Below, piece by piece: positions 49,503 through 59,969 of a stretch of DNA of 64,000 nucleotides. The number at the start of each line of letters is the position of its first letter. Positions within the stretch are counted from its first letter, which is position 1. The notes beneath the pieces were generated by a model that did not search any database, was not told the origin of the DNA, and saw only the letters and a program-made list of their open reading frames with translations. The translations under genes were made by a program, and so were the position numbers. This stretch comes from Euglena gracilis. Lineage: Eukaryota > Euglenida > Euglenophyceae > Euglenales. The stretch spans positions 50,621,384-50,685,383 of the forward strand of contig CP154955.1 of the NCBI GenBank assembly GCA_039621445.1, in the 5' to 3' direction.

Positions 49503-50740
49503 TTTTTCGCTGTTCAACAAAAAAATTGTTCAGGCCGCCTCGCACAGCGAGAATTGACCACAGTTCAGGCGTGAAGCCTGTGACTGGGACGCCCGTTCAG
49601 CCAACCCAGGTTTCTTTGGGTTCCGGTTTCGGGGGCACGACCAATTTCGTCCCAAGTGCCCATGAATATGACATTTTTTTGGCTATTTTGGTGCAAATCA
49701 CACGCTTTCAACCAGAATGCACAGAGCTCTTATTTTTGGCGATGGTTATTTGGTTTCATGAACTCTCCCCGAGTCTTTTCTAGTGACAAACCTCAGCCAT
49801 GCTCGGAAAAAGCGCCGGCGCCAATCCCCACACCCTGTTGGCATCAATCCATGACTTCCATGATTTTCACCACCTTACAGGGGGGATGCGTTTCGCATTT
49901 TTTCGCATTTTTGCGCATTTTTTGCGCATTTTTGTGCTCCGTTAACAGATGGGGGCAGGGTTTCAAGTTTTGGAACTAAGTTGGGCCTGACTAGTTTGGC
50001 CTAACTTTGGCCAGGGGACTGACCTCACTCCTGGCCTGACTTGAGCCTAACGTCAGGCCCAGGTCTAAAAGCTCGAACCAAGCCTAACCCTATCCTTTCA
50101 ACAAGCCTGACAATTGCACATTTTTGCGCGTTTTTGCGCATTTTTTTCGTGCATTTTTTGCAATCCCCCCCCCCCATTTTTGCACATTGTCCATTTTTTT
50201 TGCGCATTTTTTTGCGCATTTTTTGCCCAATTTTGCACATTTTCAATTTTTGCGCCTTTTTGGCACATTTTTTTGCCCAATTTTGCACATTTTCAATTTT
50301 GCGCCTTTTTTGCGCATTTTTTGCCTAATTTTTTGCACATTTTGCCATTTTTGCACATTTTCCACCCCAATCACATGCTCACCGAATTTTGCCCACGTTC
50401 AACTGACCCATTTCTGTAACCAACGATCCCATTTTCGCACTTTTTTGGCCAAAATGCCTTCATTTCAGCTCTTTTTGGTGATTTTGGTTTAATTTGATTT
50501 GATTTTGGGTTTACTGTTGGAAATTTGTCTGAGTCCTTTTTCGCTTGGGAATGTCACAAACTCAGCGCATTTTTTGCGCATTTTTTTGCGCATTTTTGCG
50601 CATTTTTGCGCATTTTTTCTGAGGGCCGTCCAGCGCAATTCCCCCCCCTGCACTTTATCCCAAACAAGTTCCGCCAAAGAAATCCCCCACCCCAACGACA
50701 TGCCCCCAGGTGATGTCAGCCTCAATGAAAGGTGCCAACA
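49503..50740. other. Gene-free stretch with TTTTTGCGCA arrays
   Basis: After the tRNA there is about 350 bp of unremarkable sequence, then irregular arrays of TTTTTGCGCA at about 49895-49935, 50115-50345 and 50565-50620. They match, in reverse, the array at 31985-32140. I see no exon here. Confidence 0.6.
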
Positions 50741-50746
50741 CCAGAG

Positions 50747-51045
50747 CAGGGCGGTCCTTAAGGGACAGGAAAGTTTTTTTTTTTTTATTTCCTTGAGCCC
50801 TTTTCGGCTGGTTAAGGGCCAGACTGGGACTTGAACAGGGGCAAAGATTATAAACAGTTGAAAAAGTTAAACAGTTTTTGATGATTTGGGTGGATGGACG
50901 ATGGTCCAGGAGTGCTAGGAATCAATTTTTTCCCCCTGATGTCGACCTGTTCTCGCTGAAAAATGCCCAAAATTCTTGCCCATTTTCCTGGATTTTTCAT
51001 TGTGCTGGGACAGCGGAGTTTTTTTTTCCCTTAAGAACTGCCCTG
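50747..51045. mobile_element. CAGGGCGG-family MITE, 299 bp, perfect 8-bp TSD
   Basis: The element lies in intergenic DNA after the tRNA. The left end is CAGGGCGGTCCTTAAGGG and the right end CCCTTAAGAACTGCCCTG. The direct repeat CACCAGAG lies at 50739-50746 and 51046-51053. Its internal orientation is opposite to the copies in the Ca-ATPase introns. Confidence 0.88.
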
Positions 51046-51219
51046 CACCAGAGTGGAGGTTTCAAAAGGGCAATTTTTTGGAATCACCAATCAATTTTGT
51101 AACTGATATCACCAAAGACTCGCCTCAGGCATTTTCTGGAAAACAAGGAGAAGTATTTCGAAAATTGAGGTATTGCATAAACTGGGCCCCACATTGGATA
51201 TTTACCCCCACATCCCCCA

Positions 51220-52090
51220 CTTATGGCCAGTTTCCCCCCCCCCAGGGGTCCGGGGTCCTGGGGGGGTCTTGGGGGGGTCCTGGGGGGGTCCCGCAATTTT
51301 GAGGTTGTTTTGAAGACCGGGGGGTCCGGGGGGGGCTACCGCCCCCCCCCCCCCGGTAGCGGGCGCCCGGCACTCCACGGTCAGTGGGTCCTGTGGGTAC
51401 CGCCCCCCGGTGTGCCTTGGGGGCGTCCTGGGGGGAGGGGTCCTGGGGGGGTCCTGGGGGGGGGGAAACTGGCCATGACTCACATCCCCCCCCCTCCCCC
51501 CCCCGGCAGCCCCCCCCCACCCCCCCCACCCCCCCCCACACCCCACCCCACACTGGCACGCTGGGGGCTCCGTTTTTGCCACCGAATTTTTTTTCGAACT
51601 TCCAGCAAAAATGAAATCACAAAATCAAAAACCGGCGAACTCCAAAATGGAAATAAAAATTTTCTGGCATTGATGGAGCTCTGTTTATGCAATATATGCG
51701 GCCGCCGATAGGGGGTCCGGTGGCCCACGGCCACCGCGGCGGGGGGGGGGCTGTGCCCCATATTTTGCAAAAACTGGCTCCTAGACAAGGGTGGGGGGGG
51801 GGTGGGGGGGGTGGGGGGTGTGGGGGGGGGTGTGGGGGGCCGTAGGCCACCGGACCCCTCATCGGTGACCATCGGCCTTGATAATGTCCATCTGGGCTCC
51901 AATTTTTTGCAACAATGCACAGTGATAATGGGGGGGGGGAGGGGGGGTGCGGGGCGGGGAGGGGGGGGGCGCCAGCCCCCCCTCCCCCCCCACCGCAGTG
52001 GCCGTAGGCCACCGGACCCCTCATTGGTGGCCGTGGGGCTGGATAATGTCCATCTGGGCTCCAATTTTTCACAGAAAAAAACATAAATTT
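51220..52090. repeat. G-run/C-run rich region with a 162-bp tandem unit
   Basis: Poly-G and poly-C blocks (51230-51550) are followed by two copies of a unit starting CGTAGGCCACCGGACCCCTC (51841 and 52003) with ATAATGTCCATCTGGGCTCC. A third, partial version is near 52640-52740. Open frames here are Pro/Gly-rich artefacts of the runs. Strong G-quadruplex potential. Confidence 0.75.
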
Positions 52091-52799
52091 TCACGAAATA
52101 AATATCAAAATTTTCAGGTTTAATTTGTTTTCGGGACTGGTGATAAAACTGCAAAGTCAAAAAAAACAGCCCCAAATTTTGTCACACTCAATTTTATTGA
52201 CATTTTTTCTCTTGACATTTTTTTTGGCATTCCAACCATTTTTTTGCTTCAAAAACCTACGACATTCAAATCTTTGAGAAAATTCTGAAATTTGGACGGT
52301 GTGGAAAAAAATGCGGTTTTGGGCGGGTTTTGGAGGGACCTCCAATTTGCCAACATAGGTCCCAAAATCGGTCCAAAATACACCCGGCGCCGAACCCACA
52401 CCGGTCAAGTGTGGGGGGGGGGGTGTGGGGGGGTGTGGGGGGTGTGGGGGTAAATGTCTAGTGTAGGAGCCAGTTTTTGCAATACCTCCTTTTAAAAAAC
52501 CCTTTAAAAATTATTTCTGCAAAATTTTTCTAAATTCTAGCAAAAATGAAGAAATCACAAAATCAAGAATTGGCAAGCTCCAAAAGGGAAAGAGAAATAC
52601 CGACATCACTGGGCTCTGTGCATGCAATAAAAGCGGCCGATGGGGGGGTCCGGTGGCCGTACAGCCTACGGCCACCCCCTCACCCCCCCCCCCCATTATC
52701 ACTGACCCCCCCACCCCCCCTGCACTTGACCAGCTCCAATTTTTGCAATTTTTGCAAAAATTGGCATTCCCACCAGCACCCCCCCCCAACTCCCCCTTG

Positions 52800-54830
52800 A
52801 CAAGAACTGTGGCAAACAAATATTACAGGGAAAAAAACTTACTGGAAAAATATTTTAATGCAATTTATTTCTGGAGCCCACACTGGTCAAGTGTGGGGGG
52901 GGGGGTAAATGTCAAGTGTGGGCTCCAGTTTTTGCAATACCTCAAAATTCGGCATTGCCATGTGTCGAGTGGTTTTGCCCAAGATTTTCAGTGAGGAAAT
53001 CGAGCAACTTCAGGCTTCCTCAGAAGTGCCATCAAGGGTTAACACTTGGCAACTTCAATGCACGTTTGGCATATTCGGGCATTTTTGCTTTTGAAATATG
53101 TGCAAAAAGAACAAATTTTTGTTCAAACATTTGAAAATAAAAATGAGAAATATTCCCTGGCAAAGATGAAGAATTTTATTGAGTCCTCTCCAGTAAGTGA
53201 ACATCCCTGGGGCATATACTGCAAAAATTGGCACCTCCACTTGGCTTCATGGGGGAGGTGGGGGGGTAAACCTGGAAAAAAAATTTCCCCTTCCTGCGTG
53301 CATTTTCGGAATCAGTGTGAAATGTGCTTTTGGTATTGGTGTTGCTTGTGTTGGGGCAGGGGGTCCGGGGGTCCCACCCCAGGAACAGCCAAGATTCACC
53401 ATTTCTATCTACTTTGGGGGGGAATGGGTGAATTTTGGCTGGCCCTCATGCACATCGTGGGGATGGGTGTAGGGGGGGGGGGATTTGCCAGTGGGCGCCA
53501 ATTTTTGCATTCTCCCCTGGGGAACTCTTGAAGGAATTTTTTATGCGTCAAAACAGTCATTTTTGGCCATTTTCAGCTCCTTTTCCCCAAAATTTTTGGA
53601 GTTTTCAAAAGTTTTAGATTCAGGCGGCTCTGCCAGGCTTGCCCCTTCTTTTATTTCGGTGGACCCTGGGGGGGGGGGGCGGTCTGCAACACGGCTGGGA
53701 GGTGCTTGCTGGAAAAAAGGTGCTCCTCCCACCCTCGCAACCAAGGGGGGGTGGTGGACAACATGGGATTTTCCACCTAAATTTGGCTGAAAATTCCAAC
53801 CCGGCTGGATTTGGGCTTTTTGGTCCACTGGCAAAATTCGCCCCCCCCCCCCACCCCTCCCACTGACGCATGTAGAAATTAAATCATTCCCAAACTCCTC
53901 CCCTGCCCCAAACCAAGCCAGAATTTTACATATGAAGACCTTTTTTAAAGGGGAGAACAATGAAAATGAAACATCCTCATAAATAGAAAGGGGGGGGTGA
54001 GGGTTGGTGGGGAAAGGGTGGTTCGGAGTTCCAGGGGGGCTCGGAGTGACTGAGGAGACAGTGACAACTAGAGAAAGGCAGGCGAGAAAGGCAAAGTTCT
54101 ACCCTTTTTGACCATTCTTTGGGGAGTGGTGTTCCAAAGACAAGATGTCCTGAAAGAATGTTCACAGGGGCACAAAGTTTCGCAGAACCATTCTTTTGCA
54201 AGGTCAACCAAGGAAACATCCTTTGCAATTCCCAAGTTATTCCCAAGTTCCCAAGCCACCTGCAGTTCTTGCTGTGTTTTACCCAAAAAAATTTCCGACC
54301 AAGTGCACAGGATTTCACACACTACAGCAGAAAACTGATGTTTTTACTTTTGATTCCAACTAATTTGCACTCAGGTTTTGTGGTTGGCTCTGCCATGCTG
54401 TGGAGTGGATCTGGGAGGGGGTGGCCAGAAGACATCGCATGATAAGAGCGGCTGTTCCATCATTGTGTCTTACAGGTTGGTTTTCATGAAATGAAAGGGG
54501 ACCCCCAGCTCTGAGAAATCATTGTGCCAGCGGTGAAATGGAGTCATTTGTGGAATTGTTGGTTTTTTCTGAATTTTGATATGGAGTGCATTGCCAGCAC
54601 ACAGAATGCGCTCTGTTTTTTTTGCAGTTGTGTGTCATCAAATCAAACTTGGGATTATTTTCCACCCCTCCCAAGGCGAGCTCTGATGTTGTCATTTAGC
54701 ATCAAACTCTGCTGCCATCGCTGAGTGGCTTGGTATACATTTCCCTTGAACTTCACAAACAGAAACAACATGGCGGTCTGTTCTCCTACGGATATTTTGT
54801 ACGACGCTGCAACTTAAACCGTCGCTCCGG
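52800..54830. other. No gene recognised
   Basis: The stretch has mixed composition, short G runs and repeated AATTTTTGCAATACCTC / TGGGGGGGTAAATGTCAAGTGTG segments (52440 and 52880). No exon, RNA gene or clean transposon end could be supported. Confidence 0.5.
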
Positions 54831-54832
54831 AT

Positions 54833-55985
54833 ATGGAGGACGTGGGTGACCCCTCTTCAGCAGGTGCTGTTGCATTTCCAAACGAGTCCAGGGTTTGCTT
54901 TTCCTTCTTAAAAGATGTTCAATGTTTGCTTCGTGTTCCTTTTTGTGGTTCTGTTTGGCAGTTTTTCTGTGGTTTTTTTTTCCAAAGACAGAAATGGGTT
55001 TCAGAAAACTTTTAAGAAGGCCACCTGGGAAGCTTACACCATTTCACACAGACGATTTTTGATTGTTTTTTGCAGCTGTTTGGAGTGCTTTCCAGCATAC
55101 CCTGAAGGTGGAAGCAGCGAGACAGGAGACAGAAACTGTGAAGTGTCGCCGGTCCCTGCCAGGACAGACCATGCCACCAGGCTGACAGATGAATGCTCCT
55201 CTTTTGTAATCACTTCTCAGAGTCAGACACCAAAACAGGCATCCCTGTTTTTTCAGATACCAGAAACAGGGAAACACCCACCAAGTACACTGTTTTCGAA
55301 TGGCTGAGTCCACGCCCCAGCAATCCACCGCTGTCGCAATATAGTTTGTCAACCTGCTTCAACCCGTGTGGTTCTTGTTTTTTTCCTAACCTGGATTTGG
55401 TTCTTTTGTTGTACGTCACAACCACAGTTGTTTCTTGTAGTTTGGAGGGCAGCAGTAGTTTGGAGAGCAGAAGCTTGCCTGTGTTCCTTTTGTGCAAACA
55501 TGTGGGTTTCATATTGTTTTAAAATATTCACTCAAGGGGTGTACGGCATGTTCGTGACATGTGGGTGTCCGCGTGGGGTTTTGGTGCTCCCCCCAACCAA
55601 CACAAGTGTCCACCCAGTGGTCCAGACATATTTCAAACAAAATATATTGTCCCGATTAAGTTTCCCCATTTTTGAATTTCCTCAAATCCCAAGTCACCCC
55701 TAATTATGTCCAGATGGTGATTGATAGAAAGTGGCAGCCCAAGGGCAGCCCAGGCACGTCTCCCCCTGTCGTACAATTGACAGTGTGTTTTTCGCCAAAG
55801 CCATGGCATGTCGTTGACATTGACTTGTGCAGTGTCACCGCCTACTCCCGCAGCAGATGGCGCATTGTCCCAGCTCTGTCGGGTGTGCCCTGCACCACAG
55901 AAAATCCTCCAATCAAGATGCAGTGGGATCTTGCCAGGCTGGGTTCGATATCAGAATATCATGGCTTCATGGGGGGGATGCCCTC
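54833..55985 (+). CDS. Possible exons of an unidentified gene
   Basis: Several stretches look coding and are bounded by plausible splice sites. 54833-54890 starts with ATG (MEDVGDPSSAGAVAFPNESR) before AGG|GTTTGC. About 54987-55060 follows TTTCCAAAG. About 55075-55180 follows TTTTTTGCAG. About 55258-55340 follows TTTTTTCAG (TRNRETPTKYTVFEWLSPRP). About 55714-55960 follows TGTCCAG (VIDRKWQPKGSPGTSPPVVQ, WHVVDIDLCSVTAYSRSRW). I could not connect them in a single phase or recognise a family. They may be a fast-evolving gene or chance ORFs. Confidence 0.3.
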
Positions 55986-55999
55986 CCCTAAGTCAAGGA

Positions 56000-56990
56000 A
56001 ACGAGGCCAGCTGGGTCCAGACCAGGCATTATTTTTCCAAGACAGATTTTTCAAAAAAAAAATTCGAGGCATTTTGAGGCATTTTCAGGCGTTTTAAGGC
56101 ACAATTTTCCAGGGCGGTCCAAGGGCTGTCTGGGCAGCAGAAACAGGCATCAGAAGCGGTCAGTCGGCTCTTCCTGTGCAAATGTCATCCTGTTCAGTGA
56201 CCACACTCCCCAAGGACCTGGGGGATTGGTACTTACCAGGTACCAGGTGGAGCTTCTGCAGAGGCTCCGAGGAGGCTCCCCATTTTTTCGCATAATCCCG
56301 CATAATTGCCGCATAATCCTGCATAATTTTCAAAAATCTTCCGCATAATAACTCCCCAGTTGGGCGGCTCTTTGGGGGTAGATTATCACAAGTGAAGCGT
56401 GAAAAATATCCTTGAGGTTAGAATTTTCTGCGTACAAAACTTCTTACCTGAGGCTCTGCAGAGCCTAAGAAGCAATTTTCACACTTTTGGGTGAAAATTG
56501 CCCCTTTATCTGTCAAAAATCACAGTTTCAGGAGAGATTTTGTCGAAATTTTTTCCTTCCGGAGGGGGGGTTTATGTTCCGGGATTTCAAGGTCCTCAGG
56601 GGGTTTATAATTGGGGGGTTGTATTTGGGGGGGGTTATATTTGGGTGGGGGTCGCTGAGCTCTTATCTCTTTAGAGTAAGAGCGAAGCTTACCACCAGGG
56701 AAAAGTGGGGGGTCGGACCCGCCCCCCCCCCTCCCCCGGCCCCCCCCCCTCTGGGTAGACCGTGAAAACCGCGGATTATCACCATGACCCCGGCCCGGTT
56801 CCCGGAATTTTTTTTTTCAGATGCGAGCGACTGGATTCCTAGTTTCCGAATCACCTGGGTTTGACCCCTAACTCCCCGCCAGGCCCGAGTTATTCACGCG
56901 CGAAGGGGTCCAAACTCGGTAGGATTTACCCGCCCCCCCTGGATGAGCCCCCCCCCTTTGGACTCTGCCATTTCGGCCAAAAAATGTCAA
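56000..56990. other. No gene recognised; short repeats
   Basis: The segment contains CCGCATAAT units (about 56285-56350), a CCAAATATAA-like remnant in reverse (56560-56650), and a short GCTCTTATC segment also seen at 45395. Nothing coding can be supported. Confidence 0.5.
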
Positions 56991-56999
56991 TTTTCAAAA

Positions 57000-58035
57000 T
57001 ATCTCCAAAATGAAGCCAAATCAAAGGAAATGTCCGGAGACCTAATTTGAAGCCCTTGGAACGCCCCATCCACCGGTATTTTGATTTCCCCGCAACTCCC
57101 CGCCTGGCCCGAGATGCGGCCGTTTTCGGCGCAGATGGCCGTTTTGTACATTTTTCCCTCTGTCCGACTTGGCCGTTTTCGGGGGGTGGGGGGGTCAAAA
57201 AACCAATGTTTTCAAAATTTCTCGAAAATGATGCAAAATCAAAGGAAATGTCCGGAGACCTAAATTGAAGCCCTTGGAACGCTCTATCTACTGGGATTTT
57301 GGTTTCCCCGCAACTCCCCGCCTAGCCCGAGATACGGGCGTTTTTTGGCCAATTTGGGCCATTTCAGGCCATTTTGTACACTTTTCCTTCTGTTCGACTT
57401 GGCCGTTTTCGGCCCAAAAAAGTTTTGGGCAAAAAAAAAAATTTTTTTTTGCCCAAAACGATGTTTTTTGACCTCCCGGACCCGTAAAAACTGTTTTTGA
57501 GCCGAAAACGACCGTTTTTCGACCCGCCAGCGCCCCGTTTTGGGCCGCCGACCCATTGACTTTGGGTCAAAACCGGGTCAAAAAAGTCGAAAAAAATCGA
57601 AAAAAATTTTTTTTTGCCCGAAACGATGTTTTTTGGCCTCCCGGACCCGGAAAAACTGTTTTTGAGCCAAAAACGAGCGTTTTTCGACCCGCCGGCGCCC
57701 CGTTTTGGGCCGCCGACCCATTGATTTTGGGTCAAAACCGGGTCAAAAAAGTCGAAAAAAATCGAAAATTTTTTTTTGCCCAAAACGATGTTTTTTTGGC
57801 CTCCCGGACCCGGAAAAACTGTTTTTTGAGCCGAAAACGACCGTTTTTCGTCCGGCTGGCGCCCCGTTTTGGGCCGCCGACCCATTGACTTTGGGTCAAA
57901 ACCGGGTCAAAATAATCGAAAAAAATCGAAAAAAATTTTTTGCCCGAAACGATGTCTTTGGGCCTCCCGGACCCGGAGAAACTGTTTTTGCGCCGAAAAC
58001 GAGCGTTTTTCGACCCCCCAGCGCCTTGTTTCTGG
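57000..58035. repeat. Tandem arrays with 218-bp and about 165-bp periods
   Basis: Two copies of a 218-bp unit (GGAAATGTCCGGAGACCTAA at about 57025 and 57243) are followed by about four copies of a 163-166 bp unit (ACCCATTGACTTTGGGTCAA at 57551, 57717 and 57880, the last unit diverged). Each smaller unit holds AAACGATGTTTTTTGGCCTC, a poly-A/T block and TTTTGGGCCGCCG. Open frames on both strands follow the repeat and are not considered genes. Confidence 0.85.
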
Positions 58036-58039
58036 CACA

Positions 58040-59800
58040 AAACACATGGATTTCAGTCAAAAGAGCTCCCTGGGGTGTGCCGGTATGTATGGAGGGGTCA
58101 ATGAAGGGGTGGGTGCGCGCTTATCAAGAGCTCAGCACTATTCAAAACCTGGTTTATAATTTAAATCTGTTTTCAAAAAAAAACAAGCCAAACCCAAATA
58201 TTTTATCAAAAAAACAGGGCAAAAGAACAATCAGCACTTTTTGGGCAGAAAACTGACAAAAGTTCAAAAAAAAAAATGGCACAGAACACCCAAAAGAAAG
58301 GCTTCACCTTTTTGCAGCACCAGGAATCTGTCCGGACCAGGCATTGTCTAAGGCGCTTTAAAACCCTGAGAATGCCTTGAATCGAGCCTTAACTTTTTTT
58401 CCCAAAATGCATTAAAATGCCTCAATGCCTTAAAAAATCAGACCAGGAATATTTCCCTGAACGAGGAAAACCACAGCTGCAAAATCCCAAGAAAACCAGG
58501 CCAACTCCACGAATAAAAATGATTTCTGGCATCACTGGAGCATCCAACTAAAAAACCCAAAAAGAAATGTGTTCTGGGTTTCGGTTTTGGACCACATGCA
58601 AAATCAGAAACGTGGTTCAAAAGCAGTTCAAGCCAAAATTGCAGGTCTGCGACCTTGCATGAAAACAACCTGAACCCCCCCACATTCAGAACGACCCCCT
58701 GTTTATACCGACTGCCCCATTCATACCAACCCCCTTGGAGAAATCAGAAGAAATCCAATTATTCCGACCCCTCTCTTGCATAATGCACACAAGGGCAAAG
58801 CACAACAAAGCAAAAGGAGGTCACGGTAAACAGGGAAAAGCTCTCGGGTTTCCCCCAGCGTTGACTTTTCAGCAAAACATGAACATTTGGACTGTTGTTC
58901 ATTGGGGGTGGATGAGAAACAGGGGAGAGGATGAATGCACGTCTCCTCGTCCCCGCTCCGCCTCCCTCCCCAGTTGAGCACCGTGACCCATTTATACTGA
59001 CTCCCCCATTTATAACCGAGCCCCCCCCCCCGGGATTTCAAGAGATGTGTAAATGACATACCGACCTGTCGGTGTGAATGAGGGCAATTTTGTTCATTTT
59101 CACCGGGCTCTGGGGAGGCCCGAAAAGTGAAATTTTTGGACCCCCAAGGGTGGACGTATTTGTGATTTTGGACCGAAAAGGTGACTACTGGGTCCCGCCA
59201 AAAAGTTGATTTTTCCAACCGAATATAAAACCCCCCCAAATATAAAACCCCCCGTGGGGTCTTGAAATTTCCGCCCAAATATGAAACCGGGGGGGGTTGT
59301 ATTTGCTGTCAGTTGCTGCAGGTTATTTGGGAGGGTTATCCTTTGTGCATCGACTAAACTAACCTGGTGCCAGGTTATTGGAACCAACTTTTGGCCCTGC
59401 CCCCCGCCAGGTTATTTGGGCCCCTTTTTCAGCGTCGTAAAGGAATTTTGCCTAAAAAAGGGTGGTGCCAAGTTCTGGAACCATTTTTTTTGCCCCTCCC
59501 CCCTCCAAGTTATTCGGCCACTGCCAGGAGCAGGCCCCGCCAGGGTATTTGGGGGGGGGGCGGGTTTAGAAGGGTTGCTTCGTTTTTTTAAGAAGGGGTT
59601 TAGTTTTTGCTTCTGTTTTTTTTCGTCAGCATTTGGTTCTGTTTGCTGTATTTCAGCCAGATTGTGATGGCTGGGTCACAGGCTGAGGCTGCAAAAACCT
59701 GACATGGCTTGCCCTTTCTTCGAGATCTTCGAGAATGGGTTTTGTTATTTTGATGGTCAGCTGGGACAGCTCCTCCTGTTGCCCACCCCATGCCTTTCTT
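58040..59800. other. Stretch upstream of the PP2C exons, no confident gene
   Basis: The stretch holds a decayed MITE piece (about 58490-58560), a CCCCCAAATATAAAA element (59225-59303) and repeated CAGGTTATT(T/G)GG units (59325-59560). A possible first PP2C exon, ATGGCTGGGTCACAG at 59667, would need a GC donor; this is weak. Confidence 0.4.
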
Positions 59801-59806
59801 CCGCAG

Positions 59807-59969
59807 GAGGACATCGTCATCCGGTACGGGCTGCACTCCGTGCAGGGGCAGCGGTCAGAGATGGAGGACGACCACAAGTGCGTCCACATGGGCTTTGCGG
59901 AACCCCAGACCCCCGGCCACCCCGTGGCAGATGACACGGATGGGGACCACGGAACAGGGCAGTTTTGCT
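59807..59969 (+). CDS. PP2C exon with motif I
   Basis: The exon encodes EDIVIRYGLHSVQGQRSEME then DDHKCVHMGF and a Gly/Asp-rich tail. The acceptor is TTCCGCAG|GAG. The 3' end is uncertain: a GT donor at TGCT|GTGTCT gives the phase needed by the next exon, but CACCCC|GTGGCA is an alternative. Confidence 0.85.

Noticed and set aside
51221-52175. Pro/Gly-rich frames of over 200 codons
   Set aside because: Produced by poly-C/poly-G runs on both strands; no conserved domain.
57364-58040. Long open frames on both strands (over 170 codons) in the 57.3-58.0 kb array
   Set aside because: They follow the 165-bp tandem repeat and homopolymer phase; neither strand has a start, splice context or family resemblance.
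59667-59700. ATGGCTGGGTCACAG as PP2C first exon
   Set aside because: It would need a GC donor with nothing else to support it; kept only as a possibility in the text.
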